Shown here: piece after piece, positions 17,778 to 26,587 of the stretch
Layout of the letters: each line of letters opens with the position of its first letter
Numbering within the stretch: the first letter of the stretch is position 1
Assembly: GCA_032095175.1 (NCBI GenBank)
Contig: DAMCZI010000007.1
Coordinates: forward strand, 1-64,000
DNA length: 64,000 nucleotides
Reading direction: 5' to 3'
Origin: DAMCZI01 sp032095175
GTDB taxonomy: Bacteria > Bacillota > Clostridia > Clostridiales > Caloramatoraceae
Program-made: the position numbers and the translations under genes
Notes under the pieces: model-generated
What the model saw: the letters and a program-made list of their open reading frames with translations, nothing else
What the model was told of the DNA's origin: nothing
Database searches by the model: none

Positions 17778-19685
17778 CTATGAAAGGCTTTTAATTAAAT
17801 CATGATAATCATGGAATTCTATGTTCTTATAGAAAGTATTTAATATTTCCTCAAAGGTTTTTCCTTGTCTTACAAGTCCTATAACCCCATACTGACTCAT
17901 TCCTGCGCCATGGCCATATCCTCCTCCATAAACAGTTAAGGATTTTATACCAGCGCTGTACATTTCCTTATCAAAAACAAAGAAGCTTGACGGGAATGCA
18001 GAAACATTCTCCATTTTCTTACCATACAATGGGGTGATTTCCATTCCCGTCTTTGGGATTAAAAGTCTCTTTATATTAATATCTCTTTGAACTTTGTATG
18101 TGCCTGTCTCAGAAACAATGGTCATTTCCAGAACGTTTCCGGCCCTTCCCCTTTTGTTAATATTTATATCAAGTATTTTACCTATTCCCTCAGGTGGAAT
18201 TGATGCCTTTACATATATATTAAAATGCCACTGCTTTTTAAAGCTTTCAGGATCCTTTTGGTATCTTGTATATATATTTGAATTAATAGTTTCATTTAAG
18301 GCTTTTTTATCCAGAGTAAATTTCCATCTAAAATATGGAGAGTTGGAATCATAAGCCTTTATAGTCCAGTCCTTGAAGAATTCTGATGCATCTTCTTCAT
18401 TTGAAAGATCATCTATACCTTTTCCAGTAAAATCATTAAATGAAATATAGGGTTCAGGATTCTCTTCATTATATTTATTCTTGGTGTACCATACCTGGTT
18501 GAACTGCGCACCAAGTCCACAGGAGGTTGAGTAATATTTTGCATCTATTATCCTTCCATCATATGTCATTATAATACCCTTTGTTTCTTCAAGAGCCTGA
18601 TCACACTGAGCATTTGAAGGAGCAGCGTTATATACCTGGCTTAAGGTAGTGTCATCAACATGAAAGCCTGAAGATGAAAACCTTCCAGAAAGCATATCTG
18701 AGATGACATATGTTCTTGCTGCTACTGCCTGAACCTTATAGCCGTCAACTCCTCCTGAACCTAACATTTCTGATGGAACTACAAATCGAAGATAGTCCTC
18801 GATATTCACTTCGTTAATAAGCCTCATAGCCTTTTCACCAGGGAACATTTCGAAGTTTCCATAGTAAGCAGGTACATAACTATTTGTTCTTTTAAGGTTG
18901 GCTATGCTTATTGGATGGTCTGATGCTGAATATATTTTAATCCTTTCATTGGTCTTTCCAGCTGTGGATTTTAATATATATGCATCATCCTTCTTAGTAG
19001 TTATTGATAAAACGATATTTCCATCCTTATAATCTGCTTTAAGAGAGTCACCCCTTTTGACATCAAAATTGAGACTCCTTGATTCAACCTTTAATCCTTT
19101 TTTTGCAGTAAAGATAATACTTGTATGATCAAGGGATGAAAGATTCCAATTGGATATACCAACACGGATATCCCTAATATCACAATCTCCAACAAGTACG
19201 CTTGTTATATGTCCACTTTTATCAGATATAAATTTACTGGTTGAGGAACCAACAATAACATCACTTGCAGGAACCTTTACAAGCTCTCCTCCCTTGTTTT
19301 TTACAAAGGAAACTCCAGGTTTAAAGGCATAAGTTTTATTATCAAGTAGTAAATCCTTTGAACTTCTTGCAAGGACTCTTCCTTCATATACAGTACATGG
19401 AGTTATTGATTTAACTCTAAAACCTTCAAGCTGCACATTGTATGCTAATGAGGGAGGTATATTATTATTTTTACCTACCCTTACCCATTTGGTTTTGCCA
19501 TCATAGCCCAGTTTTATATTTATATATTTTGAGCTTTCATTTCTATCAAGAACAATACCTGAGTTAATATTTGCTGGTAAAAAGAATACATAATATGATA
19601 CTCCTGCAAGTGCTAGCAGTATTGAAAAATATATTATAAATTTTTTAATGTACTTATTTTTATCTCTTCTTCTTCTAAATTTCAA
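17778..19685 (-). CDS. SpoIID/LytB-domain protein
   Basis: About 635 residues with a basic N-terminus (RRRRDKNKY), one membrane anchor and a large extracytoplasmic part. The SpoIID domain lies at about 275-600: INEVNIEDYLRFVVPSEM, YKVQAVAARTYVISDML, YYSTSCGLGAQFNQVW and the GGGYGHGAGMSQYG signature. SpoIID is a lytic transglycosylase acting on peptidoglycan in engulfment. This protein is about twice as long as SpoIID, so it is a relative (a LytB/amidase-enhancer type) and not the engulfment enzyme itself. Start choice is uncertain: TTG at 19685 has GGGGTGG five bases upstream, and GTG at 19694 lacks a ribosome site. Confidence 0.85.
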   Translation of the reverse strand: MKFRRRRDKNKYIKKFIIYFSILLALAGVSYYVFFLPANINSGIVLDRNESSKYINIKLGYDGKTKWVRVGKNNNIPPSLAYNVQLEGFRVKSITPCTVYEGRVLARSSKDLLLDNKTYAFKPGVSFVKNKGGELVKVPASDVIVGSSTSKFISDKSGHITSVLVGDCDIRDIRVGISNWNLSSLDHTSIIFTAKKGLKVESRSLNFDVKRGDSLKADYKDGNIVLSITTKKDDAYILKSTAGKTNERIKIYSASDHPISIANLKRTNSYVPAYYGNFEMFPGEKAMRLINEVNIEDYLRFVVPSEMLGSGGVDGYKVQAVAARTYVISDMLSGRFSSSGFHVDDTTLSQVYNAAPSNAQCDQALEETKGIIMTYDGRIIDAKYYSTSCGLGAQFNQVWYTKNKYNEENPEPYISFNDFTGKGIDDLSNEEDASEFFKDWTIKAYDSNSPYFRWKFTLDKKALNETINSNIYTRYQKDPESFKKQWHFNIYVKASIPPEGIGKILDININKRGRAGNVLEMTIVSETGTYKVQRDINIKRLLIPKTGMEITPLYGKKMENVSAFPSSFFVFDKEMYSAGIKSLTVYGGGYGHGAGMSQYGVIGLVRQGKTFEEILNTFYKNIEFHDYHDLIKSLS

Positions 19686-19814
19686 AAGAACCACCCCGTC
19701 AATTCATTTACATTATGTATATTATAACATTTTTATTGTTGAATCACCGCTATTTTTATTAATTAAACAAAAATTAACAATTACCTTGAAAAATTGACTA
19801 TTATTGTAAAAATG

Positions 19815-20861
19815 TTATGTCATATATTTGGACTTAATAACTTTAAATATGCATCCTATTATAAAAATAAGGCTTACGGCACCAAAGGCAGGGTATATAA
19901 GCCTTATTAGATTCGAAAAACCAACAAATGAAACAGGTATTGATGCAAGCATTATTATTAGAAGTGAGGTTATATATGGCATCTTTAAGGAATGCTTAAT
20001 TCTCATGGAAAGGCTATAAAGATTTCCAACCTCTGTTGAGAACATTTCAAGCCATATTGTAATAGTCAGTATTAATGGTAATATTCCTCCTATTTCCTTG
20101 GCTACATAAAGATTCGGAATTTCTGTATGAAGGCTTTGCGGTGAATAAATGATTATTGATGAATTTATAATAAAGGTAACCAATGTAAGAACTAGGCTTC
20201 CAATAATGCATCCATTTATGAAGTTTTTCCTATCACTGCTTTCTGCAATCATTGGACAGATAACTCCTGTTGCACCCATTATATTGAAGGAGGCATAAAG
20301 TATGGAGGAGGCTGCCCAGCCATTTTTTATAGAGGGTGAATGAATTAAAGAGGTTGTAATGTTTTGGATGGGCAGGTTCGTTATAAGAACTAATAAGCCC
20401 ATAATCAGCATAGTGGTAAATGAAAAAGGAACTATGGCAGTATTTATTGTTATAACCCCATTGGTAGAAAAGGCGGCAACAATAAAGGATAGGAGTGCCA
20501 TTAGGAAGATTCCCCAATGTTTATCTATTTTTAAATACTCATTCAGCATAGCTCCTCCACCTGACAGCATTATGGTATTTCCACCAAATATAAAAACAGT
20601 TAATAATATATCTGCAGCATATCCAAATCTTTTGCCGAGAGAATAAACTATCAATTCCTTGTAGGATTGAAATTTATGCTTAAAGCAGAGGTTTATTATA
20701 ATTCCAGACACTAGTATATAAATTATGCAGCATAGAAATATACCCCAAAAACCTCTAATGCCATATAGAGTAAAAAATTGGAGTATCTCCTGACCAGAAG
20801 CAAGTCCTGCTCCTATAATTGTCCCTATAAATACAAATGCCAGCTTTATTTCTCTTTTCAC
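19815..20861 (-). CDS. YkvI-like membrane permease
   Basis: This 348-residue protein has about ten membrane helices and resembles the YkvI/COG3949 family within the amino acid-polyamine-organocation group. The conserved N-terminus is KLAFVFIGTIIGAGLASGQEI. The solute is unknown. The open frame runs 47 codons further upstream, but those pass through a family C palindrome. The GTG at 20861 with AGGAGG six bases upstream is the likely start. Confidence 0.8.
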   Translation of the reverse strand: MKREIKLAFVFIGTIIGAGLASGQEILQFFTLYGIRGFWGIFLCCIIYILVSGIIINLCFKHKFQSYKELIVYSLGKRFGYAADILLTVFIFGGNTIMLSGGGAMLNEYLKIDKHWGIFLMALLSFIVAAFSTNGVITINTAIVPFSFTTMLIMGLLVLITNLPIQNITTSLIHSPSIKNGWAASSILYASFNIMGATGVICPMIAESSDRKNFINGCIIGSLVLTLVTFIINSSIIIYSPQSLHTEIPNLYVAKEIGGILPLILTITIWLEMFSTEVGNLYSLSMRIKHSLKMPYITSLLIIMLASIPVSFVGFSNLIRLIYPAFGAVSLIFIIGCIFKVIKSKYMT

Positions 20862-20945
20862 ATTTTGCCTCCTGAGAGTATTAAAAAGCACAGTCATATA
20901 TAAAATGTATATTAACAGTACAATGAAAAAATTCGTCTGATATAA

Positions 20946-21020
20946 GTACCAGGCACGTGACAAGTGGCAAGTTGGATTACTCAGCATCATCCAACTTGCC
21001 ACTTGTCACGTGCTTGGCAC
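20946..21020. repeat. Family C palindrome, copy 1
   Basis: GTACCAGGCACGTGACAAGT is paired by ACTTGTCACGTGCTTGGCAC; the full arms continue through GGCAAGTTGGAT. This long, almost perfect palindrome sits between the divergent permease and lipoprotein genes. Confidence 0.85.
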
Positions 21021-21132
21021 TGCTATTTTAAATTTAATTTTGTAATAAAAAAAATCTAGAAAGAAATACTAATATTATCAATATATTATTGCAACTAAGA
21101 CCTTACATTGGTTTCTTAAGGCGGGTGATGTT

Positions 21133-22260
21133 ATGAAGAGGTTTTTGACAATTTTTCTTATTGCACTAATGTTTGTTTTTTCTGGATGCCCAGGAGGTGA
21201 AGAGGAGAAGGAAAAGGATAAGGATAATAAGATGGAGGTAAAGGGGATCGAAACCAAGGCAGCGAAGGAATTCATGGATAATTATATGAGATACTTGCTA
21301 AGAGGAGATGACACTGCTGCAAAATCCTTTTACAGCCCAAAGGTAAAGGAATCAATTAAATCAGATACTCCCAAGGTGCCGGAACCTCACCCTGTAGGAT
21401 ACAAGATAGAGGGTGGAGAGAGCAAAAAAGATAAAAGGGAGATGAAGGCTACAATATACAGTTCTTATACAGGTGCTCCATATTTTTCAGAGGACAGCTT
21501 TAAATATACATTAATACTGGAGAAGGGAAGACTTCTCATAGATAAAATCGAGAAAGAAAAATCAATTGAGATTTTTGCTAAAAAAAATACTCTATATAAA
21601 AGAGAAGGAGATAAAGTAGAAGGGGATAAGCTTTTAACCACCGATGAACTACCGTATTTTGCTACATCAAAAAGTGCCGCAGAACAGAAATTTCAAGTAT
21701 CTAAAGACTCCTTTGGGCCATGTGCTATAGCCTCGGATGGAAAAAAAATCGTTATAACTACTGTTGGAAGCAACAGCCTTGTTGCCATTGCAGAAATGGA
21801 GGAAAGTGAGGAGACGGTTGCTTTAGAGGGTGGAGATAAGCAGGGAGGAGGACAAGGAGAAGGCGGTGGCGGTGGTGGTGGAGCCCAAGGCGGAGAACAG
21901 CCGGGAGGAGCTGGAAAGAAACCCAAAATAAAAATAACTCCTGTAGATTTATATTTTAAAAATAAAATAAATGTTGTAAACTTCTCACCGGATGGAAAAA
22001 AGTTTATTGTTGAATTTACTTCTCCTGATGGAATGAGCAGAATGCTTATGTACGACAGCGGAAAAGGGGACATAGTTAAAACTCCAATAGATAAACAATT
22101 TAAGGAAGGAAGCTTTTCGGTAAAAAACTCATATTTTATATCAGATGATGAAATTGTATTTAATGTAGAACCAGGAAAGGACACTACAAGTGAAGAAAAG
22201 ATGCTTAAAGGCGAATGGATACTTGATATAAAAAAGCAAAAGCTTAAACAAGGTAAATAA
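21133..22260 (+). CDS. Lipoprotein of unknown function with a Gly-rich linker
   Basis: The 375-residue protein starts with a lipoprotein signal peptide; the lipobox is VFSGC, with Cys about 20. A charged region follows, then an alpha/beta domain (about 40-150) resembling a DUF4878/NTF2-like fold (FMDNYMRYLLRGDDTAAKSFY). A linker of about 30 residues is rich in Gly and Gln (about 238-262). The tail has VVNFSPDGKKFIVEFTSPDG, reminiscent of a TolB/WD-type beta blade. I do not recognise the whole and assign no function. The ATG follows AAGGCGGG. It converges on rsgI. Confidence 0.75.
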   Translation: MKRFLTIFLIALMFVFSGCPGGEEEKEKDKDNKMEVKGIETKAAKEFMDNYMRYLLRGDDTAAKSFYSPKVKESIKSDTPKVPEPHPVGYKIEGGESKKDKREMKATIYSSYTGAPYFSEDSFKYTLILEKGRLLIDKIEKEKSIEIFAKKNTLYKREGDKVEGDKLLTTDELPYFATSKSAAEQKFQVSKDSFGPCAIASDGKKIVITTVGSNSLVAIAEMEESEETVALEGGDKQGGGQGEGGGGGGGAQGGEQPGGAGKKPKIKITPVDLYFKNKINVVNFSPDGKKFIVEFTSPDGMSRMLMYDSGKGDIVKTPIDKQFKEGSFSVKNSYFISDDEIVFNVEPGKDTTSEEKMLKGEWILDIKKQKLKQGK

Positions 22261-22262
22261 AA

Positions 22263-22300
22263 ACAGGTTCGGGGTAGAATATGTCTTAACCCGAACCTTA
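22263..22300. terminator. Bidirectional terminator between the lipoprotein gene and rsgI
   Basis: AGGTTCGGG and CCCGAACCT pair over a 16-base loop. It sits between two convergent genes. Confidence 0.75.
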
Positions 22301-22308
22301 TAAATAAT

Positions 22309-23094
22309 CTATTTATTTTTAATGTTAGCACCATGACCATTATTCTTTATACTATGGCCGTTCTTCATGCCATTTTTAGAATTGCTGTTTGAATGGTTAT
22401 TGGGTTTGCTGCTGTTATCGGTGTTTTTAAAACCATTACTTGAGTCGTTATTTTCTTTATTGTCTTTTTCCATTGAATGTCCTGGAGGGTTATTGAACTG
22501 TGAGTTTCCTCCATTAGCATTATCATTTTGTTGATTTATATTACCAGGAGCATTTCCCTTATTCTCTTGATGTTTTGAGCCTTCGTTCTTTTTATTTTCC
22601 TTTGTACCTGCTGCATTCTTTTCTTTGAGGGCTTTTTTTACATTCTTTTCAACTTCTAAAGCATTAAATTTAGAGGATTTAATCTCATTATATTTTACCT
22701 GCTGTAGGTTTATAGCTTCTCCCTCTGGCAGGGATGCAATATGTTTTACAGCATCGTATATGGAAAGATTTTTTATGGATTTTTGGTTGGTAAGTCCTTC
22801 ACTCTTTTGGACATTTCCCAACCTGTTAACATAGAGGCGTACATTTTTATCTCCCATGATATCTACATATCCCACTATTTGATGGGCATATGCATTATAG
22901 CCTGTAAAGCTTGTAAGTATAAATACTATAAGTGCTGCAGCGGCATAGTACCTCATTGAGTTGGTGTAAACATTTCCTCTATATATGTCTCCATCTATAA
23001 CTTTTCCTTTTTTCTTTAGTTTTTTAAACTCCCCTGAGTTTGTCATTACAATAACATAATCTCTTTTAACTTCAAAAACAATTCCTTCTACCAT
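22309..23094 (-). CDS. rsgI: RsgI-type anti-sigma-I factor
   Basis: The 261-residue protein has the cytoplasmic RsgI N-terminal domain (about 1-47, VEGIVFEVKRDYVIVMT), a membrane helix (about 48-68) and an extracytoplasmic part. The conserved RsgI periplasmic segment is recognisable (YVDI... VRLYVNRLGNV), but the DINPS-like self-cleavage motif known in this family is replaced by DIMGDKN. The last 100 residues are low-complexity Asn, Lys, Ser and Gly, with no sugar-binding module. It is 12 bases downstream of sigI and should hold SigI at the membrane until a signal releases it. The ribosome site AGGAGA supports the start. Confidence 0.85.
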   Translation of the reverse strand: MVEGIVFEVKRDYVIVMTNSGEFKKLKKKGKVIDGDIYRGNVYTNSMRYYAAAALIVFILTSFTGYNAYAHQIVGYVDIMGDKNVRLYVNRLGNVQKSEGLTNQKSIKNLSIYDAVKHIASLPEGEAINLQQVKYNEIKSSKFNALEVEKNVKKALKEKNAAGTKENKKNEGSKHQENKGNAPGNINQQNDNANGGNSQFNNPPGHSMEKDNKENNDSSNGFKNTDNSSKPNNHSNSNSKNGMKNGHSIKNNGHGANIKNK

Positions 23095-23106
23095 AAAACC
23101 ACTCTC

Positions 23107-23754
23107 CTAGAGGATATAGTCCTTTATTGATTCAAGTCTTTTATCGCTAAAAATAATAATAAGAGCAATGATATACTTTCTCCAATCATCAAGAAATCTT
23201 CTTGATACACCTGTAATTGATATAATATCCTTTGATGGAAGCATTCCATATTTTTTTAAATGCTCAACCATATCCATTCTTTTTGCTATTTCAAGAGCCA
23301 TATCCGAAAGCTTTTTCCTTGTATCACCATGCTTTGGCGAATTTTTTACAAGATCAATCATATCAATGCCCATTTTGCCTAATAATTCTTTAAATATTGT
23401 TACTTGTGAGGCTCTATCAAGCTTTTCATCCATAGCCCCTGAATATTCAAGGGTGTTTGCAAGAATGGTATCCTCAATAGGAATTTCATTTTTTGCATTT
23501 TTTCTAAAAAAATCTATGAGCCGGCTCTTTATTACCATTTTGCAATATGCTTCGAAATCCCCATCCTGGAAGCTGTCTATTGCACTGTTGAAAGCAAGCA
23601 GTGCAATGCTTAATTCATCATCATTTTCCCATCTCAGATATCTTTTACAAACTATACATGAATATCTATATATAAAATTTTTATTAACCTCTATGAAACG
23701 GTTCCTTGCCTCTGTATCTCCTGATTTTGCACAACTTAAAAGCTTAAGATTCAT
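23107..23754 (-). CDS. sigI: RNA polymerase sigma factor SigI
   Basis: The 215-residue protein matches the SigI class of the sigma-70 family. It has region 2 (about 20-85, NDDELSIALLAFNSAIDSF) and the SigI-specific C-terminal DNA-binding region ending SRRFLDDWRKYIIALIII. In Bacillus it serves heat and envelope stress; in cellulolytic Clostridia multiple SigI/RsgI pairs sense polysaccharides. It is transcribed with rsgI. The upstream sequence carries a C-rich -35 and CGTA -10 of the SigI type, indicating autoregulation. The start follows CAGGTGA. Confidence 0.92.
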   Translation of the reverse strand: MNLKLLSCAKSGDTEARNRFIEVNKNFIYRYSCIVCKRYLRWENDDELSIALLAFNSAIDSFQDGDFEAYCKMVIKSRLIDFFRKNAKNEIPIEDTILANTLEYSGAMDEKLDRASQVTIFKELLGKMGIDMIDLVKNSPKHGDTRKKLSDMALEIAKRMDMVEHLKKYGMLPSKDIISITGVSRRFLDDWRKYIIALIIIFSDKRLESIKDYIL

Positions 23755-23938
23755 TTAATCACCTGCCAAATAAAGCAAAGAATTGTCTTACTATATATTA
23801 AATAATTTTAAATCAACCGAAGCAAATCATCAATTGTAAATGAAGGTAATAACACTACTTTTTATTAATAAATGGGATTGAGGGTTGTTGATTGTTAAAT
23901 GTTAATATTGATGATTTGCCTCAGCCCTACACCTATAC

Positions 23939-23967
23939 TACGAAAAGCAATTATATTTTAAGGGGGT
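23939..23967 (-). promoter_or_regulatory. Predicted SigI promoter of sigI-rsgI
   Basis: On the minus strand ACCCCC (23962-23967) is followed by TTAAAA and, 19 bases after the C-run, CGTA (23939-23942). An A-tract of ten lies just upstream of the -35. This matches the published style of SigI promoters (C-rich -35, CGWA -10) and its twin on the other strand. Confidence 0.7.
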
Positions 23968-23996
23968 AGGTAAATTAAATTTTTTTTTTACAACAG

Positions 23997-24025
23997 ACCC
24001 CCTTAAAACTTAAATGGTGGTCGAA
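23997..24025 (+). promoter_or_regulatory. Predicted SigI promoter of the divergent DUF5667-like gene
   Basis: ACCCCC (23997-24002) is followed by TTAAAA, and CGAA (24022-24025) comes 19 bases after the C-run. Spacing and the first 12 bases are the same as in the sigI promoter. A T-tract of ten precedes it. The gene start is 63 bases further on. Confidence 0.7.
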
Positions 24026-24087
24026 TTAATACCTGAAGGGCCCAATAAACCAATAAAAAATGAAATGTAAAACGAGGAGGAAGAACA

Positions 24088-25071
24088 ATGAAGAAGTTTT
24101 TAGCAATACTTGTTGCAGTATTATTTACATTTACATCATTTAATGCTGCTAAGGCATCAGATGGAGAGGAAACTAAGGCAGGAATAACACCAGACAGCAT
24201 ATTATATCCAGTGGACAAGGCAATTGAAAGCATTCAATTGAAGCTGACAGGAGATTCCGTTGTTAAGATTGAAATATTAACTAACATATCACAGGAAAGA
24301 TTAGACGAAGCTAAGGTTATGGCACAGGAAGATAAGCCAGAGCTTTCAGTAACAGCAGTACAGGAAGGTCAGACAGCTCAGGAAAAAGCAGAAGAAATAG
24401 CAAAGACTGAAAATCAGACTCAGGAAACAACACAGGTTAAGGAAGAAGATACTGAAAAGGTTGATGAAGCAGAAAAGGCATTAGAAAAGCTTGGAGAACA
24501 TAACAGCAAAAGCGTTGAAACTCTAAAAGAGATATTAAATAAGGTTCCAGATACAGCTAAACCAGCTATTCAAAGAGCTATAGATAACCAGACTATTAAG
24601 AAGGAAGCAATAGAGAAGTATGTACAGGCAGTTCATGATGTTAATAAGGCAAGAAAGAGCATTAAAGAAATAGAAAAGGAACTTAAGGCTGCTAAAGAAG
24701 CAGGTGACAAGGAAAAAATTGCTGAACTTGAAGCTAAGCTTGTTGGATTACAAAATCAGTTGGCATCAGCTAAGACATTCTTAGCAGAGGCAAAGAGCAA
24801 TGTAAAGACTGTTAAAAATCAGGTTAAGGAAGATCATAAGAAAGCAATCCAGGAAATGAAGGCTCAGAAGAAGAATACTGAGAAAAAAGATGAAAATAAA
24901 GAAACACAAACAATACAAAATGACCAACAGCAGGTACAAACTCAGGTTAAAACAAATACTTCAGTTAAAACTGATGTAAAAAAGGCAAACCAGAATGGTA
25001 ATGGAAATAAATTTGGACTTACTAAAAATAATGAGCATAAGAACAATGGAAACAGCAAGGGAAATAAATAA
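24088..25071 (+). CDS. Secreted DUF5667-like coiled-coil protein, predicted SigI target
   Basis: The 327-residue protein has a signal peptide (cleavage probably after NAAKA, about residue 22). A short conserved domain follows (about 30-75, GITPDSILYPVDKAIESIQL and ISQERLDEAK), as in DUF5667 proteins. The middle (about 120-260) is a long charged coiled coil. The last 60 residues are Asn, Gln and Lys rich, like the RsgI tail. No catalytic motif is seen. It is divergent from sigI and has a SigI-like promoter, so a role in the same envelope response is likely. A good GAGGAGG site precedes the ATG. Confidence 0.75.
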   Translation: MKKFLAILVAVLFTFTSFNAAKASDGEETKAGITPDSILYPVDKAIESIQLKLTGDSVVKIEILTNISQERLDEAKVMAQEDKPELSVTAVQEGQTAQEKAEEIAKTENQTQETTQVKEEDTEKVDEAEKALEKLGEHNSKSVETLKEILNKVPDTAKPAIQRAIDNQTIKKEAIEKYVQAVHDVNKARKSIKEIEKELKAAKEAGDKEKIAELEAKLVGLQNQLASAKTFLAEAKSNVKTVKNQVKEDHKKAIQEMKAQKKNTEKKDENKETQTIQNDQQQVQTQVKTNTSVKTDVKKANQNGNGNKFGLTKNNEHKNNGNSKGNK

Positions 25072-25076
25072 TTAAT

Positions 25077-25115
25077 AAAAAATGGGATAGTTTTTCTATC
25101 CCATTTTTATTTTTA
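25077..25115 (+). terminator. Terminator after the DUF5667-like gene
   Basis: AAAAATGGGATAG and CTATCCCATTTTT form a perfect 13-bp stem followed by T-rich sequence. Confidence 0.9.
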
Positions 25116-25190
25116 GTTTAATATTGTATAATGATGATAAGAAAACCTGTTATGCCCATGATAAACTTTGATGGGTTGTTTTGGTTTATT

Positions 25191-25310
25191 TATATAAATC
25201 GCAATAAAGATTTTGAATAATGTACATTGCGATTTATGAATCAAGGAATATGATTTCGCATAAATGTTTAGGGTTGAGCAATGTAGAATCATTTATGCGA
25301 AACATATCGA
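25191..25310 (+). repeat. Family B double hairpin, copy 3
   Basis: AAATCGCAAT pairs with ATTGCGATTT. The linker GAATCAAGGAATATG and hairpin 2 (TTTCGCATAAATG with CATTTATGCGAAA; loop TTTAGGGTTGAGCAATGTAG) match the family. Confidence 0.85.
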
Positions 25311-25582
25311 TGAAGAGAAGACTTTTGTTGTAAACATAACGGGTTAAGTCCTATCCTTGGGAAAGGTAGTGATGTTTAATGCATGGGAATGATAAGGTTA
25401 TAAGCTTAAAGGCCAAAAGGCTTGAAAAAAAATTCAACTGGGTTACTAAAATATTTAATAACATTTTAGCTTGGTTTAAAATTAAGCCGGTTATAAAATC
25501 AAAGAAAAGCTCTTATAATAAGAAAATAATTGGATAAGCCAGGCAGCTATCTATTTGTGGAAATGAGTAGGAGACTGACTAT

Positions 25583-25633
25583 ATTTTAATCAATAATGGT
25601 TTTTACAGCTTAAAAATCATTATTGATTAAAAT
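25583..25633. repeat. 16-bp perfect hairpin
   Basis: ATTTTAATCAATAATG and CATTATTGATTAAAAT pair with a 19-base loop. No T-run follows on the + strand. It is not a member of families A to D. Confidence 0.7.
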
Positions 25634-25644
25634 TCTTATTGGCT

Positions 25645-25769
25645 TCTATATGTTTCGTATAAATTATCCTATATTGCTCAACCCTAAACATTTATGCGAA
25701 ATCATATTCCTAGATTTATTAATCGCATAAAACATCCAATGTAAAATATTTAGTGCGATTAATATATAG
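25645..25769 (-). repeat. Family B double hairpin, copy 4 (inverted)
   Basis: The reverse complement gives ATTAATCGCAC at one end, linker AATCTAGGAATATG and hairpin 2 with loop TTTAGGGTTGAGCAATAT. It is inverted relative to copy 3, so the 330 bases between are flanked by inverted B elements. It ends just before the ComB-like gene. Confidence 0.85.
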
Positions 25770-25802
25770 GAAAACATAATTTCATAAGATGAGGTGATTG
25801 AT

Positions 25803-26510
25803 GTGAAAATAGAACTATGGCCATCTATTGATTATATTAGAGAAGATCAATTAGATGGAAAAACCGTTGTAGTAATTGACGTTTTAAGAGCTACCTCTGT
25901 AATAACAACAGCAGTTAAAAATGGAGCCAAGGAGGTCGTTGTAGTTGTTGAAACCGATGAAGCTTTAAAGCTTAAGGGTGAAAACACTCTTCTTGGAGGA
26001 GAAAGAAAGGGACTTAAAATAGAAGGCTTTGATCTTTCAAATTCGCCATTGGAATATAAAAGGGAAGTTGTTGAGGGTAAAAGAATTGTAATGACAACCT
26101 CAAATGGAACAAAGGCCATTAACAAATCCCTTAAAGCTTCAAATATATATATAGGATCGATGTTAAACGGCAAGGCTGTTGCTAAAGCTGCAGCGGAAGA
26201 TGATAGAGATATCGTTATAGTATGTTCAGGAACTGCAGGCAAGTTTTCACTTGATGATTTTATATGTGCTGGAAAGATAATATATGACATAATGAGCTAT
26301 GGAGAGTTTAAAATGGATGACTTTGCTTCTGTAGCTTATATGGCATATAGAGACAATAAAAAGAACATAATCTCCTATGTAAGCATGGCGAGCCATTATA
26401 ACTACCTTTTATCAATAGGATATGAGGAAGATGTTAAATATTGCTTTACAGAGGATCTTACATCGGTGGTTCCATACTATTCAGGTGGATCAATAAAAGC
26501 GATTATTTAA
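25803..26510 (+). CDS. comB: 2-phosphosulfolactate phosphatase (ComB-like)
   Basis: The 235-residue protein matches ComB: KIELWPSIDYI at the start, VVVIDVLRATSVITTA, GGERKGLKIEGFDLSNSP and CSGTAGKFSLDDFICAG. In archaea ComB removes phosphate from 2-phosphosulfolactate in coenzyme M synthesis. Clostridia have homologues without making coenzyme M, so the physiological substrate is open (sulfolactate or another 2-phospho acid). No other ComA/C gene is nearby. I chose the GTG at 25803 with GAGGTGA upstream; a GTG three codons earlier overlaps that site. Confidence 0.85.
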   Translation: MKIELWPSIDYIREDQLDGKTVVVIDVLRATSVITTAVKNGAKEVVVVVETDEALKLKGENTLLGGERKGLKIEGFDLSNSPLEYKREVVEGKRIVMTTSNGTKAINKSLKASNIYIGSMLNGKAVAKAAAEDDRDIVIVCSGTAGKFSLDDFICAGKIIYDIMSYGEFKMDDFASVAYMAYRDNKKNIISYVSMASHYNYLLSIGYEEDVKYCFTEDLTSVVPYYSGGSIKAII

Positions 26511-26519
26511 AAGATAAGA

Positions 26520-26576
26520 TAACAGGCACTTGATTAAGGCTGTCTTTATGCTTAAAACTCATTAATCAAGTGCCTT
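26520..26576. repeat. Divergent family A-like hairpin
   Basis: AACAGGCACTTGATTAA and TTAATCAAGTGCCTT pair over a 25-base centre. The tips match family A (ACAGGCACTTGA) but the inner arm differs. Confidence 0.65.
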
Positions 26577-26587
26577 GCTGCATAATG

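Larger units (their letters stand above)
25140..25640 (+). ncRNA. Candidate structured non-coding RNA interrupted by a family B element
   Basis: No open frame covers this stretch. AACCTGTTATG (25144-25154) pairs with CATAACGGGTT (25336-25346), closing around a small hairpin (CCCAT with ATGGG) and family B copy 3. Further hairpins lie at CCTTGGGAAAGG (25355-25366) and a 16-bp perfect stem at 25583-25598 with 25618-25633. A TATAAT at 25127-25132 could be its -10. I match it to no known RNA class; the strand is inferred from that promoter. It could also be repeat debris. Confidence 0.35.

Noticed and set aside
20862..21002. 47-codon N-terminal extension of the YkvI-like permease
   Set aside because: It consists of a family C palindrome and has no ribosome site; the family start is KLAFVFIG, at the GTG at 20861.
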